NCBI RefSeq assembly: GCF_000422385.1
Contig: NZ_AULR01000003.1
Coordinates: 1-64,000 of the forward strand
DNA length: 64,000 nt
Direction: 5' to 3'
Source of the DNA: Microbacterium indicum DSM 19969
Lineage (GTDB): Bacteria > Actinomycetota > Actinomycetes > Actinomycetales > Microbacteriaceae
Within the stretch, counting starts at the first letter, position 1. The number at the start of each line of letters is the position of its first letter. Both the position numbers and the translations under genes were made by a program. Positions 1 to 7,606 of the stretch are shown one piece after another. The notes below the pieces were generated by a model. It saw only the letters and a list, made by a program, of their open reading frames with translations. It was not told where the DNA came from and searched no databases.

Positions 1-218
1 GGGCGATGGCCGAACGGGTCGTGCGCGAGACGACGGGCAACCGTCCCGCGCGAGAGCGCCTGACTGCCGCAACCTCGACACCACGAGTCGGGCTCCGCGA
101 CGCGACACTCGATGACCGCCCGATCACGCCGCAAGTCCAGTCCGACGGCGTCGAGTCCGAGCTCGTCGAGGCGGCAGAACACGGTCAGATCAGGGGCAGC
201 GAATGTAGCGTGGGACAC
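1..218 (-). CDS. ISL3-family transposase, N-terminal part (runs off the left edge)
   Basis: Reading the minus strand from GTG at 218 gives an open frame of about 72 codons that continues past base 1. It contains CRLDELGLDAVG, then a zinc-binding-type pattern with C-x2-C (WCRGCGSQ) and RRLAHDPFGHR. These are hallmarks of the N-terminal zinc-ribbon region of ISL3-family DDE transposases, which cut and paste their own element. The catalytic residues lie outside the window, so completeness cannot be judged. A matching IS terminus lies about 100 bp upstream of the start (309-329), which supports the assignment. The start could be slightly further upstream. Confidence 0.75.
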   Translation of the reverse strand, partial: MSHATFAAPDLTVFCRLDELGLDAVGLDLRRDRAVIECRVAEPDSWCRGCGSQALSRGTVARRLAHDPFGHR

Positions 219-329
219 GTCGAGGTCTTCCGTCGGACGGGCAGTGTGAGAACTTCCATCCTCGGGAGACCTCGACCCCTACCAGGACACCGACGCGCCC
301 TCACCTACCCCCTCAACTGCGAAGAGCCC
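1..329. mobile_element. ISL3-family insertion sequence, one end
   Basis: The element holds the 5' part of the transposase gene and ends in a terminal inverted repeat at about 309-329. Read inward on the minus strand, that repeat begins GGGCTCTTCGCAGTT, as is typical of ISL3-family ends. The other end is outside the window. The 8 bp beside it (330-337) would be the expected target duplication. The sequence just outside continues as the 3' half of a 56-bp repeat found elsewhere in the window, so the IS seems to have inserted into a copy of that repeat. Confidence 0.65.
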
Positions 330-330
330 C

Positions 331-344
331 ATTCGCGTACCCGG
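331..344. repeat. Truncated 56-bp palindromic repeat, right end only
   Basis: TTCGCGTACCCGGA matches the last 14 bases of the full copies at 363-418 and 32764-32819. It begins where the insertion sequence ends, so the rest of this copy is probably on the far side of the IS. Confidence 0.5.
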
Positions 345-362
345 AGCGCCCGGCTGCGGGTT

Positions 363-418
363 CCGGGTGCGCATGTGGTCGCTCGCGGCCGCGTTTCGCG
401 ACCGTTCGCGTACCCGGA
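363..418. repeat. 56-bp palindromic intergenic repeat, copy 1
   Basis: It begins CCGGGTGCGCATGTGGTCGC and ends GCGACCGTTCGCGTACCCGGA. The two ends are imperfect inverted repeats able to form a long hairpin. Full copies of exactly the same length lie at 32764-32819, 32837-32892 and 34025-34080, all in intergenic DNA. It sits 31 bp past the stop of the deaminase gene and could act as a transcript end or stabiliser (inference). Confidence 0.8.
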
Positions 419-449
419 GCCCGCGTGGGGTGGGTCGCGCGGTGCGCGG

Positions 450-1025
450 CTACGCCAGGGGGATCCCCGCCGCGCCCTTCGACGCCTGGTACACCGCGGA
501 GAGCTCGTCGTAGGTGCGGGCGATCCGCTCGCCGCGCTCGCCCGCGTCGAGGGCGTGCGAGGTGAAGAACTCGTTCTCGCGGTTGTACAGGTCGCGGCCC
601 TCCGCGGGGGCGGACCGGTCGGGGTCGGGCACGGCGTAGACGGCGCGGAGGATCCGGATGTCGTGGGGGATCGCGAACGCGTCGGCCGAGTCCTGGTGGC
701 TGAAGAGGTACGAGAACTCGCGGAACCCGGCCCACGTGATCCCCGAGAGGCACAGCGAGCACGGCTCGTGGGTCGCGAGGAAGATGCAGTCGGCGGGGTC
801 GGGGTGATCCGCCATCTCGTAGAAGCGCTTGATCGCATGGATCTCGCCGTGCCAGAGCGGGTTCGCGATCTCGTTGTTCGTCTCGGCGACGACGAGCGAG
901 AGGTCGTCGCGGCGCAGGATCGCGGCGCCGAACAGCTTGTTGCCCTTCGCCACCCCCGCGCGGGTGAGGGGGACGATGTCGTTCTCGATGACGTCGAGCA
1001 GGCGGGCGGTCGTTTCGGGGTCCAC
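450..1025 (-). CDS. Cytosine/CMP-deaminase-superfamily zinc hydrolase
   Basis: A protein of 191 aa with the two zinc motifs of the cytidine deaminase fold: HGEIHAI near residue 66 (His ligand and proton-shuttling Glu) and PCSLC near residue 97. HGE instead of HAE also occurs in yeast-type cytosine deaminases, so the site looks intact. It probably deaminates a nucleobase or a related small amine in the cytoplasm, but the substrate cannot be read from sequence. GTG at 1025 was chosen because the recognisable fold begins there and it leaves a 35-bp gap from the upstream gene on the same strand. The frame stays open well upstream, but only inside the other gene. Confidence 0.8.
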   Translation of the reverse strand: MDPETTARLLDVIENDIVPLTRAGVAKGNKLFGAAILRRDDLSLVVAETNNEIANPLWHGEIHAIKRFYEMADHPDPADCIFLATHEPCSLCLSGITWAGFREFSYLFSHQDSADAFAIPHDIRILRAVYAVPDPDRSAPAEGRDLYNRENEFFTSHALDAGERGERIARTYDELSAVYQASKGAAGIPLA

Positions 1026-1060
1026 GACTCGATCGTCCCACTCGCCGGGCGGAGCCGCCG

Positions 1061-1828
1061 TCAGTCGCGCAGCCCCGCGCCCACCGCGACGCCGTTCGCG
1101 ACCGCCCCGCGGACGCCGGCCGGCACCTCGCCGTCGACGACGAGGCCCGCCTCGGCGAGCAGTGCGATCTCGCCCTCGAACCCCGGCCGCGCGTCGCCGA
1201 GCCCGGGGAAGAGCCGGATCAGTGCGGCGTCGCTCAGGCCGTTCTGCACGAGGTCGGCGATGAAGAGCGCCACGAGCGACCCCGCGGCGTCGGCCGAGAG
1301 CGCGCCGGACGCGCCCGAGCCGGCGACGGCGCGCCGCCACGACTCCTCGAGCGCGGGGATCCCGAGCGATCCGTCGCCGACGGACGACACGACCCGCGTG
1401 CGCGCCAGGGCCGCCAGGCGCTGGTCGTCGGGCAGGACCGACGACTCGATCTGCGCCATCATGAGCGCCTCGAGCGCGAGGGGAGCGGGCGCGAGATCGG
1501 CGAGGCGCCGCTCGACGAGCTCGTGCGGATCCGCCCACCCCTCGGGGGTCGGCGAGTTCGCGAGCTGGAAGTGCACGTACGCGTCGAGGGCCGACGCGAT
1601 CCGCTTCTCGTCGGGGTGCCCCGCGATCGAGGCCAGCGCGGGCGCGACGGCGTCGGGCCGCCTGAGCTCGGCGCCGCGCGCGAGGAGCGACGCGATCGCG
1701 GCCGGCGCCCCCGCGGCGGGCGTCTCGGGGGGAAGCGTGCCGACCCACGTCTCGAATGCCCCGATCAGCTGGCGATCCTGCGCGGCGACGGGCCGGCGGA
1801 ACGCGGCCCCTGCTTCGAAATCCGTCAC
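1061..1828 (-). CDS. Conserved hypothetical protein, alanine-rich
   Basis: A soluble-looking protein of 255 aa with no signal peptide or membrane segment. It is rich in Ala, Leu and Arg and mostly helical in appearance. I do not recognise a family. It starts at GTG (1828) and precedes the deaminase by 35 bp, so the two are probably co-transcribed. Its start is 75 bp from the iron box at 1904-1922, which lies between it and the divergent glutamate-synthase-like operon, so it may share iron control. Codon use matches the neighbours, so I consider the gene real although unnamed. Confidence 0.65.
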   Translation of the reverse strand: MTDFEAGAAFRRPVAAQDRQLIGAFETWVGTLPPETPAAGAPAAIASLLARGAELRRPDAVAPALASIAGHPDEKRIASALDAYVHFQLANSPTPEGWADPHELVERRLADLAPAPLALEALMMAQIESSVLPDDQRLAALARTRVVSSVGDGSLGIPALEESWRRAVAGSGASGALSADAAGSLVALFIADLVQNGLSDAALIRLFPGLGDARPGFEGEIALLAEAGLVVDGEVPAGVRGAVANGVAVGAGLRD

Positions 1829-1903
1829 CCCACAAGGCTACGGACCCGCGGGCGCGGTCGGGCCGGCCGGCATCCGCACGTTGTCATCCCGCGCTGCGAT
1901 GGT

Positions 1904-1922
1904 TTAGGTTAGGCAAGCCTCA
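1904..1922. promoter_or_regulatory. DtxR/IdeR-type iron box upstream of the GOGAT-like operon
   Basis: TTAGGTTAGGCAAGCCTCA matches the actinobacterial DtxR/IdeR consensus TTAGGTTAGSCTAACCTAA at 16 of 19 positions, counting the S position. It lies about 105 bp upstream of the GTG at 2027 and 75 bp from the divergent gene at 1828. A second box with the same 12-bp core, TTAGGCAAGCCT, heads the mevalonate operon at 17942. Binding would normally repress transcription when iron is plentiful. Confidence 0.75.
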
Positions 1923-2026
1923 CAATAGGCCCGATCCGTCAGGCAGCGCTGCGAACGGCCGCCGCCGAGACCCGGCGCGCGGCACGTGACCCCCGGCTTC
2001 CCCGCCACCGATCCCAGGACACGCAC

Positions 2027-5000
2027 GTGACCCACCCCCGCTTCGGTCTGTACGACCCCTCCGCCGAGCACAGCGACTGCGGCGTCGGCTTCATCACCCG
2101 CAAGGACGGCGTGCCAGGACACGACGTCATCGAGCTCGGGCATCGCGCGCTGTGCGCGATCCCGCACCGCGGCGGGATGAGCTCCGAGGGCGTCGGCGAC
2201 GGCGCGGGCGTGAGCGTCGATCTCTCGGCCGAGTTCTTCCGCGCGCTCACGGGCCGCGCGCTCGTTCCGGGTCTCTTCGGCGTCGCCAACGTCTTCCTGC
2301 CGGACGATGCCGGCCGCTCGGACGACGCGCGCCGCCTCATCGACGCGTCGCTGCGGGCCGAGGGGCTCCAGCCCGTGCTCGTCCGCACGGTACCCGTCGA
2401 CCACTCGGTCACGCGGCCCGCGGCGCGGCAGTACCAGAAGGAGATCCTGCAGTGGGTCTTCACCGCCCCCGACGGCTGGTCCCGGGGGGATGCGGATCGT
2501 GCCGCGAACGCCGCCCTGCTGCGGATCGAGCGCGAGGCATACGGTGCGGGAGAGGCGTTCGCGCCTGGCGACCTCGCGGGCCTGTACCCGCTGTCGGTGA
2601 GCTGCCGCACGCAGGTCCTCAAGGGGCGGCTCAACGCGGGCGAGGTGATCCCGTTCTTCGCAGATCTGCTCGACGAGCGCCACGCGGTGCGGACCCTCTA
2701 CTTCCACACCCGCTTCTCGACGAACACCGAGCCGCACCCGTCGATGGCCCAGCCGTTCCGCCTGATGGCGCACAACGGCGAGCTCAACACCGACCGCAAG
2801 AACCGCCTGAGCGACGACGCGCTCGCCCGCGCCCGCGCGCGCTCTATCGTGCGGCCTCCTGGACAGAGCGACTCGAGCCGCCTCGACCAGACGCTGCAGA
2901 GCCGCGTCTTCGACGACGGGCTCGATCTCGTGGAGGCCGTCGTCGCGCTCATGCCGCCCGCGTGGGAGAACGACCGCACGCTTCCGCAGCCCGTGCGCGA
3001 CATGCTCGAGTACTTCTCGCTCTACGAGGAGAAGAACGACGGGCCGGCCGCCGTGATCTTCAGCGACGGCGACGTCGTGGGCGCCCGCCTCGACCGCCTG
3101 GGGCTCCGGCCGCTGCGCAGCGTCGAGACGGCCGAGCATCTCATGGTGAGCTCCGAGGCGGGCCAGCTGCACGTCGGCGACGCCGAGGTGATCCGCCGCG
3201 GCCGGATCGAGGCCGGCGGCATGCTCTACCTCGACCACCGGGAGCGGACGGCCGACGGCTCCGGGCGGATCCGCCGGACCCGCGAGGCGCTCGAGCTCCT
3301 CGCCTCGCGCCGAGACTACGGTGAGCTGCTGCGCGGAGCACGCGTCATGATCGACGACATCCCCGTCGCGGGCACCCGAGGCGACGACACCCTCGGCTAC
3401 GAGGGCGACCTCGCGCGGGCGGGCAGGTACGTCGCGTACTCGCTCGACCAGGAGAGCTTCCGGTTCATGATGGACCCGATGCTCGCCGACGGCGCCGAGC
3501 GGATCAGCGCGATGGGCTACGGCAACGCGATCAACGCGCTCTCCGATCAGGAGGGCGGCATGGCGAAGTACTTCTCGCAGCGCTTCGCCCAGGTGACGAA
3601 CCCGCCGCTCGACAGCATCCGCGAGGCGGACGGGATGACGTTCCGCGTCGCGCTCGGCGCGAAGCCGCGGGGCGGGGCGGGGCGCACGCGGCAGATCGTC
3701 GTCGAGTCCCCGATCCTCGACCACCTCGACATGGTGCGCCTGCGGCGGCAGGACGTCGTGCCGCTCGAGCGCTTCGACCTCCTCTACGAGCCCGTCCCCG
3801 GCGACACCGCCCGCAACGCCGAGGCGGTGCGCGACGCGCTCGACGCGCTCTGCGACGGGGTCGAGCGCTTCGCCGCGGCGCAGGGCGGCATCGCGCTGCT
3901 GAGCGACCGCGGCGTCGACGCCGCACGGGCGCCCCTTCCGCTGATCCTCGCGATCGCGGCGGTCAACCAGCGGCTCATCGAGCAGGGCCTCAAACTCAGC
4001 GCGTCGCTCGTCGCCGAGAGCGGCCAGCTGCCGAGCAGCCACCACATCGCGACGGCGCTGGGCTTCGGGGCGAGCGCCGTGTACAGCCTCAGCGCACGGC
4101 TGCGCGCCGAGGAGCGCTTCCCGAGCGCTGAGGTCCTCGCACAGGCCGAGACCGACACCGACCGCGCCTTCGCTCGGTTCCGCAAGGCGGCCCTCAAGTC
4201 GCTCGCGAAGACGATGGGGCGCGTCGGCCTCTGCACGGTCGAGAGCTTCATCGGGGGCGAGTTCTTCGAGCCCAACTACCTCGACACGGGGGATCCCGTG
4301 CTCGCCCGCTTCTTCCCGCACCTGCACGCGCCGGTCGGCGGCGTTGGCTTCTCGCGCATCGCCCAGACAGCATCCGACTGGCACGAGCGCGCCAGGTCCG
4401 TCGAGGCCGAGAACCAGATCCCGCTCCTCGGCCTCTTCAAGGAACGGTCCGAGGGGGCGGGACACTCCTTCGGGACGACGGCCGTGCGCGGCTTCGCGGG
4501 GATGACGGAGGAGGCCGCGGCGACGTCGTCGGCGCGCGGCGGCGACGCCCTGCGCCTCCTGACGCTCGGCCAGCTCGGCGACGCCTTCGGGCTGAGCGAC
4601 GACGCATACGCCGAGACGGGCTACGAGGCGTTGCCGCCCGAGCGGATCGACGCGTTCCGGATCACCCCGGGCTACCGCGACTTCGTGTCGACGACCGAGG
4701 CCGAGCGGTCGCGCCGCCCCTCGGCGCTGCGCGACGTGCTGGCGCTCCCGGCCGATGTCACGGGGCTCCGCACCGCCGACGACTTCGCGCGCGAGCTCGG
4801 GCGCTTCAGCGGCGACGGCAACGTCGGCGTCACGGTCCGCGGCCTGCGGGTCGAGCGCGCGGGCGGATCCGGATCCGGGGAGCGCCTCCGCGTGGCGCTC
4901 ACGACGGGATCCCCCGACGAGCTCCCCGGGCGCCACGCCGAGCTGGCCGCGTTCCTCGTGCGGCGCTTCGCGGGCGAGGCGGCCGGGCTGCGGATCGGGG

Positions 5001-7606
5001 CGGACGCCGTCGAGCTGACGGCCGCAGGAGACGCCCTCGCCTTCCTCGACCTCCTGACGGAGGCGCCGGAGAGCATCCCGCTCGACGAGGTGCAGCCCGC
5101 CCACGAGATCACCCGCGCCCTCGCCTCCGGCGCGATGAGCCACGGCGCCCTCGTCGCGACTGCGCACGAGGCGGTCGCGCACGGGACCAACATGGTCGGC
5201 GGCATGAGCAACAGCGGCGAGGGCGGCGAGCACTTCACGCGCTACGGAACGATCCGCGGCTCGCGGATCAAGCAGTTCGCCTCGGGCCGCTTCGGGATCT
5301 GGGCGGGGTATCTCGCCGACCCGCAGCTGCGGGAGATCGAGATCAAGATCGGCCAGGGCGCGAAGCCGGGCGAGGGCGGCCAGCTCCCCGTGCCCAAGGT
5401 GACCGTCGACATCGCGGCGGCACGCGGCGGCACGCCGGGCATCGAGCTCGTCTCGCCCCCGCCTCACCACGACACGTACTCGATCGAGGACCTCGCGCAG
5501 CTGATCCACGACTGCAAGGCCGCCCGCGTGCGGGTGATCGTCAAGCTCGTCTCGTCGGAGGGCATCGGCACGATCGCGGTCGGCGTCGCCAAGGCGGGCG
5601 CCGACGTCATCAACGTCGCGGGCAACACGGGAGGCACGGGGGCAGCCGCCGTGACGAGCCTCAAGTACGCCGGCCGCTCGGCCGAGATCGGGGTTGCCGA
5701 GGTGCACCAGGCGCTGCTCGTCAACGGCCTGCGCCGGAAGGTGACGCTGCGCTGCTCCGGCGCGCACCAGACGGGGCGCGACGTCGTCGTGTCGGCGCTG
5801 CTGGGCGGCGACAGCTTCGAGTTCGGCACGACGGCGCTCATGATGCTGGGCTGCGTCATGGCGAAGAACTGCAACGTCAAGTGCCCTGCGGGGCTCACGA
5901 CGAACCCCGAGGTGTTCGACGGGGATCCGCGCGCGCTCGCGCAGTACCTCCTGAACATCGCCCACGACGTGCGCGAGATCCTCGCGGGGCTCGGGTTGCG
6001 CTCGCTGCGCGAGGCGCGGGGCCGCGCCGACCTCCTGCAGCTCCTCGACCACCCGTCGGCCGTCGGCCGGCTCGACGTGCGCCGCATGCTCGCGCGCGTT
6101 CCCGAGAAGGTCGTCGCGGATCCCGTCTTCCTCGAGGCCGACTTCCGCATCGACGAGGACCTCGCCGAGCGCGTGCGCGAGTCGCTCGTCGAGCGCGCGG
6201 AGCGGAGCGTGCTGATCGACGGCGTGACGCTCGGCAACGGCGACAAGTCGGTCGGCGGGCGCCTCGCGATCGACGTCGAGCGGATGCTCAACCACGAGCT
6301 CGCGGGAGCCGAGTCGCTGCCCGCCGTCGTGCGGGACGACCGCGGCCGCGCCCGGCTGCGCGACGATGCCGTGCGGGTCGAGACCCGCGGGTCGGCGGGC
6401 CAGTCCTTCGGCGCGTTCTGCAACGACGGGATCGCCCTCGTCCACACGGGGACCGCGAACGACGGCGTCGGCAAGAGCCAGTCGGGCGGGCGCGTCGTCG
6501 TCCGCTCGCCCGAGGGCGGGTCCCCGTCCGAGCGCGGCGGGAACGTCCTGATCGGCAACTTCGCGCTCTTCGGCGCGACGGGAGGCAGGGCGTTCGTGCA
6601 GGGCGAGGCCGGCGACCGCTTCGCGGTGCGCAACTCGGGAGCCACGGCGGTCGTCGAGGGGCTCGGCGAGTTCGGCTGCGAGTACATGACGAACGGTGCC
6701 GTGCTGAACCTCGGAGGCTTCGGAAAGGGCCTCGGCAACGGCATGAGCGGCGGCTTCCTCTACCAGTACGATGGCGACGGCGCGCTCGCCGCTGGCGACC
6801 CGTCCGGCCTCGTGAGCGCCGACTCGCTGCTCATGTTCCCCGTGACGGAAGAGGGGCGCGGATCCTTCCACGAGGATGCCGTCCTGCTTCTGCTCGGCTG
6901 GCACCGCGACGAGACGGGATCCCCGGTCGCCGCGCGCCTGCTGGCCGAGTGGGACACCGAGCGGCACCGCTTCTTCTGCGGGATGCCGAAGGCCCTCCTC
7001 CTGTACCAGGACGCCGACGCGATCCTCGCGGCGAAGGGGCGGAGGGACCTGCTCGACGAGCTGGCCGCCGGCATCGCGACCGACCGCGTGCGCGCGTTCA
7101 AGACCGACCTGCGCGACAGCCGCGCCGTGCTCGGCGGGCAGGCACCCCTCTTCGGAGAGGACCCTGCGATGTTCTCCCTCCTCACGGCGTACACGGTGCT
7201 CGCCGTCGCGCGCGACCTCGCCCTCGAGCGGGTTCCCGGCGCCATGGGGCCCGACGATCCGCGGGTCCTCGACGCGGCCCGCAAGCTCGTCCTCACGGAG
7301 GACTTCTTCGTGATGCAGCGCGTGCAGCGCTACCTGCGCGAGGCGCTCGAGCGCTTCGACGATGCCGAACTCGCCGCGCTCATCGCGGCCAAGCGCCTGC
7401 ACGACTACAAGCGCTCGCTGGCGCTGCGCAACGTGCGCGGCATCGACGCGCCTGGCACCTACGGGTGGATCCTGCAGCAGGACCGCCGGAACGCGGCCGC
7501 GGTCGACGCCGCGCGCTTCGACGAGCTGATCGCGACGGCCTCGCTCGACGACCTCGCGCGCTCGTGGGCAGCGGCGCAGGAGACGGCTGCGGGGGTGGCG
7601 GCGTGA
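2027..7606 (+). CDS. Glutamate synthase large-subunit-like protein, extended and divergent
   Basis: A protein of 1859 aa, against about 1500 for GltB. The class II glutamine amidotransferase domain has nucleophile Cys18 after a 17-residue propeptide and the motif AHNGELNT. A central domain follows (VESGQLPSSHH, about 640), then the FMN/synthase domain (SGAMSHGAL near 1040; IGQGAKPGEGGQ; SPPPHHDTYSIEDLAQL), three cluster cysteines at 1276, 1282 and 1286, and a GXGXG beta-helix (about 1455-1590). Odd points: cluster spacing is C-x5-C-x3-C rather than the usual C-x5-C-x4-C. DGGTGASP is replaced by NTGGTGAAA, and DGGLKTG by SGAHQTG. There is an extra segment near 905-1005 and about 270 added C-terminal residues. 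No GltD follows; a diflavin reductase overlaps by 1 bp. A Shine-Dalgarno AGGA (2016-2019) supports the GTG start. It may make glutamate under iron stress or have a new redox role. Confidence 0.8.
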   Translation: MTHPRFGLYDPSAEHSDCGVGFITRKDGVPGHDVIELGHRALCAIPHRGGMSSEGVGDGAGVSVDLSAEFFRALTGRALVPGLFGVANVFLPDDAGRSDDARRLIDASLRAEGLQPVLVRTVPVDHSVTRPAARQYQKEILQWVFTAPDGWSRGDADRAANAALLRIEREAYGAGEAFAPGDLAGLYPLSVSCRTQVLKGRLNAGEVIPFFADLLDERHAVRTLYFHTRFSTNTEPHPSMAQPFRLMAHNGELNTDRKNRLSDDALARARARSIVRPPGQSDSSRLDQTLQSRVFDDGLDLVEAVVALMPPAWENDRTLPQPVRDMLEYFSLYEEKNDGPAAVIFSDGDVVGARLDRLGLRPLRSVETAEHLMVSSEAGQLHVGDAEVIRRGRIEAGGMLYLDHRERTADGSGRIRRTREALELLASRRDYGELLRGARVMIDDIPVAGTRGDDTLGYEGDLARAGRYVAYSLDQESFRFMMDPMLADGAERISAMGYGNAINALSDQEGGMAKYFSQRFAQVTNPPLDSIREADGMTFRVALGAKPRGGAGRTRQIVVESPILDHLDMVRLRRQDVVPLERFDLLYEPVPGDTARNAEAVRDALDALCDGVERFAAAQGGIALLSDRGVDAARAPLPLILAIAAVNQRLIEQGLKLSASLVAESGQLPSSHHIATALGFGASAVYSLSARLRAEERFPSAEVLAQAETDTDRAFARFRKAALKSLAKTMGRVGLCTVESFIGGEFFEPNYLDTGDPVLARFFPHLHAPVGGVGFSRIAQTASDWHERARSVEAENQIPLLGLFKERSEGAGHSFGTTAVRGFAGMTEEAAATSSARGGDALRLLTLGQLGDAFGLSDDAYAETGYEALPPERIDAFRITPGYRDFVSTTEAERSRRPSALRDVLALPADVTGLRTADDFARELGRFSGDGNVGVTVRGLRVERAGGSGSGERLRVALTTGSPDELPGRHAELAAFLVRRFAGEAAGLRIGADAVELTAAGDALAFLDLLTEAPESIPLDEVQPAHEITRALASGAMSHGALVATAHEAVAHGTNMVGGMSNSGEGGEHFTRYGTIRGSRIKQFASGRFGIWAGYLADPQLREIEIKIGQGAKPGEGGQLPVPKVTVDIAAARGGTPGIELVSPPPHHDTYSIEDLAQLIHDCKAARVRVIVKLVSSEGIGTIAVGVAKAGADVINVAGNTGGTGAAAVTSLKYAGRSAEIGVAEVHQALLVNGLRRKVTLRCSGAHQTGRDVVVSALLGGDSFEFGTTALMMLGCVMAKNCNVKCPAGLTTNPEVFDGDPRALAQYLLNIAHDVREILAGLGLRSLREARGRADLLQLLDHPSAVGRLDVRRMLARVPEKVVADPVFLEADFRIDEDLAERVRESLVERAERSVLIDGVTLGNGDKSVGGRLAIDVERMLNHELAGAESLPAVVRDDRGRARLRDDAVRVETRGSAGQSFGAFCNDGIALVHTGTANDGVGKSQSGGRVVVRSPEGGSPSERGGNVLIGNFALFGATGGRAFVQGEAGDRFAVRNSGATAVVEGLGEFGCEYMTNGAVLNLGGFGKGLGNGMSGGFLYQYDGDGALAAGDPSGLVSADSLLMFPVTEEGRGSFHEDAVLLLLGWHRDETGSPVAARLLAEWDTERHRFFCGMPKALLLYQDADAILAAKGRRDLLDELAAGIATDRVRAFKTDLRDSRAVLGGQAPLFGEDPAMFSLLTAYTVLAVARDLALERVPGAMGPDDPRVLDAARKLVLTEDFFVMQRVQRYLREALERFDDAELAALIAAKRLHDYKRSLALRNVRGIDAPGTYGWILQQDRRNAAAVDAARFDELIATASLDDLARSWAAAQETAAGVAA

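Noticed and set aside
450..1025. HGE instead of HAE as a damaged deaminase site
   Set aside because: HGE occurs in active cytosine deaminases of the yeast type, and the PCxxC motif is intact.
6..1907. Long plus-strand open frame across the deaminase region
   Set aside because: A shadow of minus-strand genes: Arg/Val-rich without motifs, while the minus strand encodes a clear zinc deaminase. High-GC DNA leaves such frames open.
1904..7402. Very long minus-strand open frame of over 1800 codons opposite the GOGAT-like gene
   Set aside because: Low-complexity Arg/Glu/Val protein with no domain; the plus strand carries the recognisable enzyme.
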